A DNA stretch of 64,000 bases from Verrucomicrobiales bacterium (lineage in GTDB: Bacteria > Verrucomicrobiota > Verrucomicrobiia > Verrucomicrobiales > DEV007). Location: assembly GCA_002698785.1 (NCBI GenBank), contig PAAG01000047.1, positions 1 to 64,000 on the forward strand, read 5' to 3'. How positions within the stretch are numbered: position 1 is the first letter of the stretch; every line of letters begins with the position of its first letter. This document shows positions 8,904-17,222 of the stretch, in pieces. Below the pieces are notes generated by a model. It saw only the letters and a program-made list of their open reading frames with translations. It searched no databases and was not told where the DNA came from. The translations under genes and the position numbers were made by a program.

Positions 8904-10304
8904 TCAAGCAGGTTCAAGTTCAGGATCGCTGTCACCGTCGGACAATTCCCTATCGCCATCGTCCCTGTGCACAGCAGGCTCGATCCTTCTTTCCCAGATA
9001 TAACGTCGAAACAATACCTTCAGCGAAGCTGTAAGGGGGACCGCAAGGAGAGCGCCCAACAGACCACCCAGAAGCAGCGACCAGAAGAGAACGGAGAAAA
9101 TCACCGTCAATGGATGTAGCCCGACCGAATCCCCGACAATTTTCGGAGCAGTCACCAAACCATTGATTTGCTGCAAAATCACAAATATCGCCAACACGAT
9201 CACTGGATAGGCCCAGACATGAGGCAGCCAGTTCCAGGCATGCAGTAGCACCTCTACTTCGTATCCGTCCCCTACTTGGGTCGCTTTGGTCACTACTTTT
9301 TTGATCGTTTCGACTTTTCCTCCGTCCGTGATCTGCACCTTTGCCACCTCACCGACCACTGGTGCCACATCCCCCACTACTGTCCCAGTGGCTTTCGCGC
9401 CAAAATGAACGATGGCAATGATCAAAGCCGGGATCATTACCAGCAGATTCCCGATGAAAGGGATCAGCCCAAGGATCGCCAGGAAAACACCGATCAACAA
9501 AGCATACGGAAGCCCTATCACAGAAAGGGCCACCGCTACCAGTGCTCCATCGATCAAGCTCACAACCATCTGGCCACGGAAAAAGGAAATCAGGTATCCG
9601 TTTACCTCAGTGAGAGTAGCAACCACCTCATCTTTAAATTTGGAAGCCCTCAACGGCAGGTATTCCGACCAGGTCTCTGAAATCTTGTGCCCTTCTCGAA
9701 GAAAGTAGAAAAGATAGATCGGCACCAGCAATAGCCCCAGCACATATCCGAAGAAACCAAACGCCCCCCGCACCCTTTCCCACAACCACTCCCCGAAATT
9801 GGCAGCAATCCCCGGTCCCTCTTCAGAAACCCACTCGATACCTTCTGTATAATATTCCTTGGCCTTTTCTGTGTTGAACTGAGAGTTCTGGAATTTCTCA
9901 ATTCCATCCGTCACCATCTTCGTGGCCTGCTTTTGATACACATCCCAATTCTTATACACTTCACCCGCCTGCCCAACTGTCGGAACGACAACCAGTACAA
10001 TCAGGAGCACCACCATTACTAGAAAGGTGACAAACACAGCCATCATCGCCTTGCCGTGACTCCAACCCCGGCGCTCCAACCAGCGGATCACCGGTTCCAG
10101 GAGATAAGCAATAATTCCCGCTACCGCCAAAGGCACCAGAACCGGCTGCAGATAGCTCAGCACCGTCGCACCCAGCATGACAAACCCTACGGTGATCGCT
10201 CCGATTACCACGATCGACAACGCTGTAATCGCAATCCAGAAAGTCTTTCTCTGGAAATTGGAAGGAACAGACTTCTTCTCTACGGTTTCCTCAGGCGATT
10301 CCAT
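8904..10304 (-). CDS. AI-2E family transporter
   Basis: A 466-residue polytopic inner-membrane protein of the AI-2E transporter/permease family (PF01594). It has a charged N-terminus, paired hydrophobic segments near residues 23-70 and 85-112, a soluble alpha-helical stretch, then further membrane segments including YALLIGVFLAILGLIPFIGN and the family-typical SVGLHPLTVIFSVLFWSLLLGGLLGALLAVPL. A hydrophilic insertion of about 60 residues (from VHFGAKATGTVV to LLHAW) between membrane segments is longer than usual. Substrate unknown: family members have been implicated in autoinducer export or Na+/H+ exchange. It is transcribed away from obgE across the DnaA-box region. Confidence 0.88.
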   Translation of the reverse strand: MESPEETVEKKSVPSNFQRKTFWIAITALSIVVIGAITVGFVMLGATVLSYLQPVLVPLAVAGIIAYLLEPVIRWLERRGWSHGKAMMAVFVTFLVMVVLLIVLVVVPTVGQAGEVYKNWDVYQKQATKMVTDGIEKFQNSQFNTEKAKEYYTEGIEWVSEEGPGIAANFGEWLWERVRGAFGFFGYVLGLLLVPIYLFYFLREGHKISETWSEYLPLRASKFKDEVVATLTEVNGYLISFFRGQMVVSLIDGALVAVALSVIGLPYALLIGVFLAILGLIPFIGNLLVMIPALIIAIVHFGAKATGTVVGDVAPVVGEVAKVQITDGGKVETIKKVVTKATQVGDGYEVEVLLHAWNWLPHVWAYPVIVLAIFVILQQINGLVTAPKIVGDSVGLHPLTVIFSVLFWSLLLGGLLGALLAVPLTASLKVLFRRYIWERRIEPAVHRDDGDRELSDGDSDPELEPA

Positions 10305-10399
10305 TTGTCACAGACTCGCAGCATCTAGCACGCCGAACAGCGAAGCAATTACAAAATCCCCCAACGAATTGTAATTCCACCCAACCGCCCAAATCGCTG

Positions 10400-10745
10400 T
10401 CTAGGATCTGAATAAGTTTTCCTCAATTTGTCGAAGAAAAGGTTGTGAATAACTTCTGAACAACCTGTCGAAAAGAGGAAATTCACCGACTTTGCCCAAG
10501 TTATTCAGAAGTTATTCACATTCGACGCAGGAACCGTGAGAAACCCTCAATCACCGAACAACAAACTTATAATCAACACCTTACGCAACAAATATGGCAT
10601 AGACCTGCCTTCTATTTGCCATTTTGAACCACTCTAGGCGTGTAATAAGTCCCACTTATCAACATTCTTCCCCTCCGAAAAAGTTATTCACATTTTTGCA
10701 GAAGTATTGTGAACAACTGAGGAAAATTCCTGTGAATAACGTGAG
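10400..10745. other. Cluster of DnaA-box sequences (candidate origin or DnaA-controlled region)
   Basis: The 542-bp gap between divergent genes holds four exact TTATTCACA sequences (fitting the DnaA box TTATNCACA): 10444-10452 (-), 10512-10520 (+), 10684-10692 (+) and 10731-10739 (-). One-mismatch copies are at 10407-10415 (-), 10501-10509 (+), 10656-10664 (+) and 10708-10716 (-). I noticed no comparable cluster elsewhere in the window. A more AT-rich stretch lies around 10555-10615. No gene is visible here. It may be the chromosomal origin, a secondary DnaA-titration site, or a DnaA-regulated promoter for obgE. Confidence 0.6.
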
Positions 10746-10846
10746 ATGAGCGATCACAGTAACAGGGGAAAAAATCACGAGGCCTCCTGATTTCCAACTG
10801 ATCAGAATCGTGGTAAAGGTTCCCGAGACTCCTAAATTTCTCTTCC

Positions 10847-12076
10847 ATGTTTGTCGATCATATTAAAATTCACGCCAAAGCCGGCGACGGCGGGAACGGC
10901 TGTTCCAGCTTCCGCAGGGAGAAGTTTACCCCAAAGGGAGGCCCCGACGGTGGAGACGGAGGCCGCGGAGGCGACGTCATCCTCGTAGTCGACCAGCACA
11001 CCGACAACCTCAGGGAGTTCTTCTACAAGCCCAACTACAAAGCGGAACGAGGCGTTCACGGCCAGGGCCAGCGCAAAACCGGACGCTCCGGGAAAGACCT
11101 CATTCTAAAAGTCCCCCCCGGCACCATCGTCTACCAGACACAACCACCCGAGTCGAAAAAGGACCCCGACGAAGAAGATTTCCTCGTCGACGAGGCATTC
11201 ACCGGCGCCGATTGGGCCGGAGAGTTCGTTGAAGACACCGAAGGCACCATGGTTCTGATGGACCGAACCATGGATGACGAAGACGAGGAAGGAGAACTCG
11301 ACGAAGACGAAAACCCTGCCGAGGGCGAGCTGGAAGAACATTTCGAAGACGAGGAAGAGCCCGAGAAAAAGGGCTACGGCGAAATCATCGCAGACCTTAC
11401 GACGGTCGGAGAACGATTCGTCCTGTGCGAAGGCGGAGTCGGAGGAAAAGGTAACTGGAACTTCCGTACCGACACCAACCAGGCCCCCATCGAATTCACC
11501 CCCGGTGAAAAAGGCGACGAGGGCTGGTACTATCTCGAGTTGCGACGCATCGCGGACGTGGGCCTCGTCGGATTCCCAAACGCCGGAAAATCCACCCTTC
11601 TCCGCACACTTTCCAACGCCACGCCAAAAGTAGCCGCCTACCCCTTCACAACCCTGAAGCCCATGGTTGGCATCGTCGAATTCCCCGGCTTCTACCGCGC
11701 CACCGTCGCAGACATACCGGGACTCATCGAAGGCGCGCACGAGAACGTCGGCCTCGGACACGACTTCCTCCGTCACATCAGCCGCTGTTCCGTATTCCTT
11801 TTTGTCGTGGATACTGCCGGCGTCGATCAGCGCGACCCTATCTCGGACATTCAGATTCTCCGAAAAGAACTCCGCCTCTACGACGAAGAACTCGGCGAAC
11901 GAGAATGGCTGATTGTCGCCAACAAAGTCGACCTCGAAGAATCTCAGCTCTACCTCGAAGCCCTCAAGACCCGCTTTCCAAAGCAGGAAGTCTTTCCCAT
12001 CTCCGCCGAGACCGGCGAAGGCCTCGAAGCCCTGAAAAAGCGCTTGTGTGAGATGGTGGGAACACGTCCGGGCTAG
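10847..12076 (+). CDS. obgE: Obg family GTPase with an acidic insertion
   Basis: A 409-residue Obg/CgtA GTPase, a ribosome-associated protein involved in 50S maturation and stress response. The glycine-rich OBG fold (residues 1-100: KAGDGGNGCSSFRREKF, GGPDGGDGGRGGDV) is interrupted at about residues 101-178 by a stretch dominated by Asp and Glu, then resumes with IIADLTTVGERFVLCEGGVGGKGN. The G domain has P-loop GFPNAGKST (242-250), DIPGLIEGA (289-297) and NKVD. There is no long C-terminal OCT domain. The insertion is in frame and has the same codon style as the rest, so it is not a frameshift. The ATG start aligns with the family N-terminus. Confidence 0.95.
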   Translation: MFVDHIKIHAKAGDGGNGCSSFRREKFTPKGGPDGGDGGRGGDVILVVDQHTDNLREFFYKPNYKAERGVHGQGQRKTGRSGKDLILKVPPGTIVYQTQPPESKKDPDEEDFLVDEAFTGADWAGEFVEDTEGTMVLMDRTMDDEDEEGELDEDENPAEGELEEHFEDEEEPEKKGYGEIIADLTTVGERFVLCEGGVGGKGNWNFRTDTNQAPIEFTPGEKGDEGWYYLELRRIADVGLVGFPNAGKSTLLRTLSNATPKVAAYPFTTLKPMVGIVEFPGFYRATVADIPGLIEGAHENVGLGHDFLRHISRCSVFLFVVDTAGVDQRDPISDIQILRKELRLYDEELGEREWLIVANKVDLEESQLYLEALKTRFPKQEVFPISAETGEGLEALKKRLCEMVGTRPG

Positions 12077-12146
12077 CCACCAACCCGGAAAACAAATACC
12101 ATTGCCTTCCCCCCCACCCTGCGCTAGACTCCGCGCCAGTTGGCAA

Positions 12147-12215
12147 ATGGATCGCTTTTCCATTATTACGATTATTAGCAACGCAATCATTATTGGCACT
12201 GCCATTATTGGCTGA
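12147..12215 (+). CDS. Isoleucine-rich leader peptide of cimA
   Basis: A 22-codon ORF from ATG (12147) to TGA (12213-12215). It begins MDRFSIITIIS and ends TAIIG; nine of its 22 residues are Ile (eight ATT, one ATC), with no Leu or Val. It sits 119 bp before the gene for citramalate synthase, the committed step of the pyruvate route to isoleucine. Known precedent: leader peptides rich in the end-product amino acid control ilv, leu, his and trp operons by ribosome stalling. A Shine-Dalgarno site is weak at best. The peptide probably has no function beyond sensing charged tRNA-Ile. Confidence 0.75.
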   Translation: MDRFSIITIISNAIIIGTAIIG

Positions 12216-12250
12216 GAGAGCCAGGTGATTGCGAATCGGTCTTTTTTCCT
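12182..12250 (+). promoter_or_regulatory. Putative transcription attenuator upstream of cimA
   Basis: CGCAATCA (12182-12189), inside the leader ORF, is perfectly complementary to TGATTGCG (12226-12233). A smaller hairpin, TGGCT (12209-12213) with AGCCA (12219-12223), spans the leader stop codon, and a run of six Ts follows at 12242-12247. Mutually exclusive pairings around an Ile-codon-rich ORF, ending in a T-run, are what an attenuator needs. The exact terminator stem is not clean by eye; the 8-bp pair is separated from the T-run by 8 nt. Confidence 0.55.
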
Positions 12251-12334
12251 GCCAGAGCTTACCGAATCGGGATCGCCCCCTTCCCCGGCACGATTTCCCC
12301 TTTTGACCTTTCACTTTTTTCACGGCCCTGACTC

Positions 12335-13903
12335 ATGAGCGAATCCCCCGATGTAAAACTGTATGACACCACCCTGCGAGACGGCACCCAGGGTGAAGGA
12401 GTAAACTTCAGCTCAGTCGATAAAATCCGCATCGCCAAGGAATTAGACGCCTTTGGAGTCGACTACATCGAAGGCGGTTGGCCTGGTTCCAATCCCAAGG
12501 ACGTCTCCTTTTTCGAGCAGGCCGTCGACGTAGACTGGAAAAGCGCAAAGATCGCTGCCTTCGGATCCACTCGCCGAAAAGACACCCCGGTCGAAGACGA
12601 CATCCAGGTCAAAACCCTTCTCGATGCCAAAACTCCGGTCATCACCTTCTTCGGCAAAAGCTGGCGCCTCCACGTCACCGAAATCCTCGGAACGACAGAA
12701 AAGGAAAACCAGGCCATGATTCGCGACACCACGCGATATCTGAAAGAAAATGGCCGCGAAGTCATCTACGACGCCGAGCATTTCTTCGACGGATACAAAG
12801 ATTGTCCCGAGCACGCCCTCGCCACCCTCCTGGCAGCCAAAGAAGGCGGCGCCGACTGGGTCGTCCTCTGCGATACTAACGGCGGCACCATGCCCCACGA
12901 AGTGGCAGAGATCACCGACGTCGTGATGAAAAAAGTCGGCCTGCCCGTCGGCATCCACACCCACGACGACACCGGAGTGGCCGTGGCCAATGCACTCGCC
13001 TCCATCCGTGCCGGAGCTACCCAGATCCAGGGCACCATCAACGGCTACGGAGAGCGCACCGGGAACTGCAACCTCACCACCGCTATCCCCAACCTTCAAC
13101 TGAAAATGGGGCACCCCCTCGTTAAGGACATTTCCAAGCTCGCCCACCTTTCTCGCTTCGTAGACGACCTTGCCAATTGCGAGCATAACGTCCGAGCTCC
13201 CTACGTCGGCGCCACCGCTTTCGCTCACAAAGGGGGAATGCACGTGAACGCAGTGCAGAAAGTCGCCCACAGCTTCGAGCACATCGAACCCCGCACCGTC
13301 GGAAACCGACAGCGCATCCTCGTCTCCGAGCTCTCCGGCCAGTCAAACGTCCTCATGAAAGCCGAAGAACTCGGCCTCCCGATTGAGAAAGGCTCCGACG
13401 AAGCAAAAGCCATCCTCGCAGACCTGAAGAACCTCGAAGAGCAAGGCTACGAATTCGAAGCCGCCGAAGGCTCCTTCGAACTGCTCATCCGAAAGCACCT
13501 CAAGACCTACCAGCCCTTCTTCAAGCTCAAGGAATACCACTGCACCTTCCGCCGCGATGGAGCAAATGATTACCAGACCTGCTCGGCGACAGTAAAAGTC
13601 ATCGTCAACGGAGAAGAGCAATACACCGTTGCCGAAGGCGACGGTCCTGTGAATGCCCTCGATGCTGCAATGCGCAAGGCACTCCGCCCTTCCTACCCAC
13701 AGATCGACGAGATGGAACTCGAAGACTACAAAGTCCGTATCATCGACAGCCACATGGGGACAGCAGCTAAGACACGAGTGCTCATCCTCAGCACCGATGG
13801 CAAAGACGACTGGGGCACCGTCGGTGTCAGCTACAATATCATACAGGCCAGTTGGCGCGCCCTTGTTGATTCTATAGAGTTTTTCCTCGCAAAGCGAACC
13901 TGA
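12335..13903 (+). CDS. cimA: Citramalate synthase
   Basis: A 522-residue enzyme that condenses pyruvate with acetyl-CoA to (R)-citramalate, the entry to threonine-independent isoleucine synthesis. It has the HMGL-like TIM barrel with KLYDTTLRDGTQGEGVNFS near the start (catalytic Arg-Asp and metal Asp), HTHDDTGVAVANAL with metal-binding His residues, and GTINGYGERTGNCNL. The C-terminal LeuA dimer/allosteric domain follows (from about residue 385: KEYHCTFRRDGAND to the end). The GEGVNFS variant of the first motif and the length favour CimA (TIGR00977 type) over 2-isopropylmalate synthase. The Ile-rich leader upstream supports feedback of this pathway. The stop is followed 5 bp later by a MITE-like element. 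Confidence 0.93.
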   Translation: MSESPDVKLYDTTLRDGTQGEGVNFSSVDKIRIAKELDAFGVDYIEGGWPGSNPKDVSFFEQAVDVDWKSAKIAAFGSTRRKDTPVEDDIQVKTLLDAKTPVITFFGKSWRLHVTEILGTTEKENQAMIRDTTRYLKENGREVIYDAEHFFDGYKDCPEHALATLLAAKEGGADWVVLCDTNGGTMPHEVAEITDVVMKKVGLPVGIHTHDDTGVAVANALASIRAGATQIQGTINGYGERTGNCNLTTAIPNLQLKMGHPLVKDISKLAHLSRFVDDLANCEHNVRAPYVGATAFAHKGGMHVNAVQKVAHSFEHIEPRTVGNRQRILVSELSGQSNVLMKAEELGLPIEKGSDEAKAILADLKNLEEQGYEFEAAEGSFELLIRKHLKTYQPFFKLKEYHCTFRRDGANDYQTCSATVKVIVNGEEQYTVAEGDGPVNALDAAMRKALRPSYPQIDEMELEDYKVRIIDSHMGTAAKTRVLILSTDGKDDWGTVGVSYNIIQASWRALVDSIEFFLAKRT

Positions 13904-13908
13904 TACTA

Positions 13909-14119
13909 GGGTGCGCCTGAAAATCAGGGTGAGGCGTGACGCTCGCCATTGCCCCGCCTCGCACGGCGCTTCGAAGAAGCGGGTTTCCCCGCGACTGAGG
14001 AGCAACAAAGTGAGTTGGCGCAATGGACGCGCTTCTCCCCACATCCGTCCCGTTCGCGGGGCCAGATCTCTAAATACATCGAAAAAAATTCGCGTCCATC
14101 CCGATTTTCGAACACACCC
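13909..14119. mobile_element. MITE-like element, family 1, copy 1
   Basis: About 211 bp, non-coding, bounded by inverted repeats: the left end starts GGGTG and has TGAAAATCAGGG, the right end has CGATTTTCGAACACACCC, and both abut CTA/TAG. It shares long internal blocks with copies at 14892-15017 and 21975-22185, including GCGACTGAGGAGC, ATCCGTCCCGTTCGCGGGGCC and CTAAATACATCGAAAAAA. No transposase is inside, so it would need one in trans. It fills the gap between cimA and a lipoprotein gene and may act as a transcription barrier. Confidence 0.75.
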
Positions 14120-14165
14120 TAAGCCGCGCTTGCAACTATAGTAAGGGACCACCAAGGTGCCCCTG

Positions 14166-14891
14166 ATGAATCTTCGCCAATACCTGCAGATAGGCAGTCT
14201 GACAGCAGCATGCATACTGCTGACTAGTTGCATACCTACCACAGGAGAACTCTGGACTTGGAAGAGCAAAGAGAATAGAGAAATCAAAGCAGAGCTCGTC
14301 CGCTACGACCGCGAAACCAAACGAGTTCACTGGCGCATGCCGGACAATAGCGAAGGATCATCCCCTCTGGATTCCCTGAGTTACAGAAGCAAATGGCACG
14401 CACTATGCATACCAGCAGTATCTCACGAAGCAGGGTGGCTGGCTGGGTGGTATACAAAAAGAGATCCTTCCTCGCTGACTCCTTTTTGGCTGTTTCTCGT
14501 CTTTGGTATTCTCTCCCTCATACTTCTGGATTTCCTCTCTTTTCTTCTCGGAGCAAGTATCTTTCGAATTTCCGCCGATAACATCCCTGGTTATACAAAA
14601 CAAATCGTCGGAGGGCTCGCGATTTGGATACTCGGCTCAGTTGTCATCGCATTCGCGGAAAACCAAGGAGTCTCCCAGAACACCCTCAGCTACGCCGGGC
14701 TGGCACTGCTCGTCGTTGCCACCTTAGTTTCGGCAAACCTGGTCTCCACTCACTACAACTGCAGTATGGGCAGAGGACTAGGCGTCATATTGCTCTACCG
14801 CATGGCATGCTATGCATTCCTCATAGTGATCTTCCCGTTCATCTCCTGGACCATCGATCCCCTTTTCCTTGAACCACTCCGGATGATTTAG
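14166..14891 (+). CDS. Membrane lipoprotein with N-terminal SHD1-like segment
   Basis: A 241-residue protein with a lipoprotein signal (ACILLTSC, Cys about residue 21). A segment of about 50 residues (ELWTWKSKENREIKAELVRYD) resembles SHD1 domains of Planctomycete/Verrucomicrobial envelope proteins. Four hydrophobic membrane segments follow (about residues 100-125, 145-165, 172-192, 205-230). I prefer the ATG at 14166, which has AAGG 8 bp upstream, over the GTG at 14157. The gene is flanked on both sides by directly repeated copies of the same MITE-like element, and its TAG stop coincides with the left edge of copy 2. Function unknown. Confidence 0.65.
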   Translation: MNLRQYLQIGSLTAACILLTSCIPTTGELWTWKSKENREIKAELVRYDRETKRVHWRMPDNSEGSSPLDSLSYRSKWHALCIPAVSHEAGWLAGWYTKRDPSSLTPFWLFLVFGILSLILLDFLSFLLGASIFRISADNIPGYTKQIVGGLAIWILGSVVIAFAENQGVSQNTLSYAGLALLVVATLVSANLVSTHYNCSMGRGLGVILLYRMACYAFLIVIFPFISWTIDPLFLEPLRMI

Positions 14892-15017
14892 GATGTGTTC
14901 GAAAATCAGGGGGAGGCGTGATGCTAGCGCTTCTCCCCACATCCGCCCCGTTCGCGGTGCCTTATCTCTAAATACATCGAAAAAAATTCACGTTCATCCT
15001 GATTTTCGAACTCACCC
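14892..15017. mobile_element. MITE-like element, family 1, copy 2 (internally deleted)
   Basis: About 126 bp with the family-1 ends (GGATGTGTTCGAAAATCAGG on the left, CTGATTTTCGAACTCACCC on the right) and the shared blocks CGCTTCTCCCCACATCCG and CTAAATACATCGAAAAAAA. Relative to copies 1 and 3 it lacks roughly 80 bp in the middle. The TAG at its left edge is the stop of the lipoprotein gene, and the CTA at its right edge is the stop (TAG) of the minus-strand gene, so one short element terminates both flanking reading frames. Confidence 0.75.
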
Positions 15018-15361
15018 TAGTCGACACCACCTGCAGACGTCTCTGGCGTTTCTTTGTCAGGGGAACCAAAAGACCTCTCGGCCAACTCCAGCAGCAACCT
15101 TCTCTCTGGGTTCCCATTCCAGTTGCGCCCCAAAAACACAGACAGATTGGCAGCAGCGGCGAATACCACCAACTGCAGCGTGAAGGTAATTGAAAACAAG
15201 GGAGAATCAATCACCGACGGCTTCAAAGCAAGCATCAATAGATACACCCAGACCCCGATCAGACCGATCGCAATAAAGAGAAAGAAAACTTTCACACGTT
15301 GAAATGTATTCTCCTGCCGCAGCAGACGATCATAGATCCGGGTATAACTTTCGTCTTCCAT
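15017..15361 (-). CDS. Small two-helix membrane protein, hypothetical
   Basis: A 114-residue protein with a charged N-terminus (MEDESYTRIYDRLLRQENTFQR), two membrane segments (about residues 25-46 and 57-77) and a charged C-terminal tail. No family recognised. Its last codons and TAG stop run into the right end of MITE copy 2, so the natural C-terminus may have been replaced by the insertion. Confidence 0.5.
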   Translation of the reverse strand: MEDESYTRIYDRLLRQENTFQRVKVFFLFIAIGLIGVWVYLLMLALKPSVIDSPLFSITFTLQLVVFAAAANLSVFLGRNWNGNPERRLLLELAERSFGSPDKETPETSAGGVD

Positions 15362-15538
15362 GAATGACTATCCGCTAGAATCATAATAGGGATTCAAACC
15401 ACCGAGAAGCTCTTTCTGCCATACAAAAGGCAACCCGCTCGATTGTCAGAGTTCAACAACCCGTCCTCTCTCATCGAAACGATAAACGCTCTCCTGCTTG
15501 AAGCCCAACTTCCACCCTGCGATTCTCCTTCCATTAAT

Positions 15539-16165
15539 TCATAAATTGAGCAACCCGGGAAGTTCTGCCATTGAACCAAAAACAACTGCCCCACTATCGT
15601 ACCGAGCCTCCTTGTCAGGCAAAAAATAGAACGGCCTCATCCCCGCCGCAACAGCGGCCTGAATCCCGGGCGCACTATCTTCCACGACCGCACATTGCCC
15701 CGGAGAAAAACCCATCGCTTCGGCAGCATGCAAAAGGAGCCCCGGTTCCGGTTTCCACGATCCCACCTCATAAGAGCTAAAAACATTTTCGCCGAAAAAG
15801 TGGAAGAGCGAACTCACAGTTAGCGCCTGACAGATCTTTTCTCTCGGCCCACTCGAAGCCACGCAAATGGGATATGGAATACCCGCGAGCATCTCCATTA
15901 CTCCCGGAACCGGCCGTAGTTCGGTTTCAAACAACGAAGCAACCCTCGCCCGATACTCCTGCTCAAAACCAGCAGGTAACGATCGGCTAATATGTTCTTC
16001 AATATCGCCAAGAATATGAGCCAGCTTCTGTCCTCGACAGCGAGCGACCATGTCCTCCAAAGACAGATCCAACTCTGGCACCAGATCGAGAAACGCTCGA
16101 CTACAGAGTCCTTCGCTATCAACAAGCGTCCCATCTAGATCAAAAATCACGCATGCGATACTCAT
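15539..16165 (-). CDS. HAD family hydrolase (beta-phosphoglucomutase-like)
   Basis: A 208-residue haloacid-dehalogenase phosphatase. All four motifs are visible: DLDGTLVDSE (nucleophile Asp and acid Asp) near residue 9, VASSGPREK (motif II Ser), the Lys of GSWKPEPG (motif III), and VVEDSAPGIQAA (motif IV acidic pair). The cap insert after motif I is alpha-helical, as in subclass I (GS1-like/phosphoglucomutase-like) enzymes. Substrate is a small phosphorylated metabolite; not predictable. The ATG at 16165 is used because it leaves a 4-bp gap after the upstream stop and starts just before the catalytic strand. It is last in a row with the DUF2332 and GNAT-fusion genes. Confidence 0.88.
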   Translation of the reverse strand: MSIACVIFDLDGTLVDSEGLCSRAFLDLVPELDLSLEDMVARCRGQKLAHILGDIEEHISRSLPAGFEQEYRARVASLFETELRPVPGVMEMLAGIPYPICVASSGPREKICQALTVSSLFHFFGENVFSSYEVGSWKPEPGLLLHAAEAMGFSPGQCAVVEDSAPGIQAAVAAGMRPFYFLPDKEARYDSGAVVFGSMAELPGLLNL

Positions 16166-16169
16166 TGTC

Positions 16170-17222
16170 TTACACACTAGGGCGGGCTATGTCAGTTCCC
16201 CCTGCCAACCATTCAAACCACCTCGCGTGGCCGTCGGTTCTGGCAAGAGGAACATTCTCCTCCACGCCATCCTTGTAAAAGGTGAGATGCAGGGTCGGCT
16301 GAATATTGTTACAAATGTGGATCAAATCCCGCCTCTTTCCAATCTCCGCCAGAGTGTCCAGAAACGTCTCGATACTCTCCCGGTCCACCTGATTCGCGAC
16401 GTGCGTATGATAGACACAGGCGACAGACCCTTCGGGTATTTCATTGATCACGTCCGCAATCACTGAGAACCCGTCACCCTGCCGCAGATCCAGATCAAAA
16501 CCAGACCGACGCCGCAACGCAGCATCAAGGATGTCTCTTCTTTCCTTGTGCTCAGGCCAGATCAAGGCGCGCAGCCAGGCAGCTTCGTCAGGATCCGAGG
16601 TATCGACAATATTCAGATCCAGCCCGATACGATGAGATATCCGAGACACCGAACCAAAGAGGCAATCAGGAAATTCACCTCGTATCTCCGACTGTATCAT
16701 CACCGAAGATCCCCCGTCACCCAGACCTTCCAGATCCCCATACCGATAGGAATACTTATCCCAGAGAAGATTCAGCCCCGCACTTGTTCCAATCTCGATC
16801 AGGGCTAGCGGGCGGTCTTCAAACCTTCCCGCCGCATACTGGATCGAGGGAAAGAGATACGCGCATCGCCTCACTTCATTCGTTTGGACAAGACGACGTC
16901 CTATCACATCAATAACCTCATCACGATGAGACAACACAAATTCCCGAAACGCAGGGAAAGCATCATCCTCACTCCCCACAGGAGAAGCACTCAGACTGGG
17001 ATAAAACGCCGTCAGTGGCACATCACGATCGAAACTGAGAAGATAGTGAACCGCCCCAAAGAAAAGATTGGGAACCGGCTGTCCCTCCTTGGAAAATCTG
17101 GCGAGATCCAGCAGATCTTCATCCTCCGTCATCCCCAGCGAGAGTTGATAATATAGCTCCGAGGATCCAAGGCACTCAGACTCCGCGAACCGAACAAATC
17201 TCTGACTCAGGGGGTGGTTCAT
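16170..17222 (-). CDS. DUF2332 family protein
   Basis: A 350-residue protein matching the DUF2332 pattern: N-terminal FVRFAESECLGSSELYYQLSLG, NLFFGAVHYLL, CAYLFPSIQYAA, LIEIGTSAGLNLLWDKYSY (a methyltransferase-like glycine loop), and a late CVYHTHVANQ segment. The GTSAG loop suggests a Rossmann-like SAM-binding fold, but activity is unproven. Its ATG overlaps the TGA of the upstream GNAT-fusion gene in an ATGA junction, so the two are translationally coupled. Confidence 0.82.
   Translation of the reverse strand: MNHPLSQRFVRFAESECLGSSELYYQLSLGMTEDEDLLDLARFSKEGQPVPNLFFGAVHYLLSFDRDVPLTAFYPSLSASPVGSEDDAFPAFREFVLSHRDEVIDVIGRRLVQTNEVRRCAYLFPSIQYAAGRFEDRPLALIEIGTSAGLNLLWDKYSYRYGDLEGLGDGGSSVMIQSEIRGEFPDCLFGSVSRISHRIGLDLNIVDTSDPDEAAWLRALIWPEHKERRDILDAALRRRSGFDLDLRQGDGFSVIADVINEIPEGSVACVYHTHVANQVDRESIETFLDTLAEIGKRRDLIHICNNIQPTLHLTFYKDGVEENVPLARTDGHARWFEWLAGGTDIARPSV

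Noticed and set aside
11105-12205. A 366-residue minus-strand frame opposite obgE
   Set aside because: Antisense to a certain GTPase; its composition reflects the acidic codons of the Obg insertion read backward.
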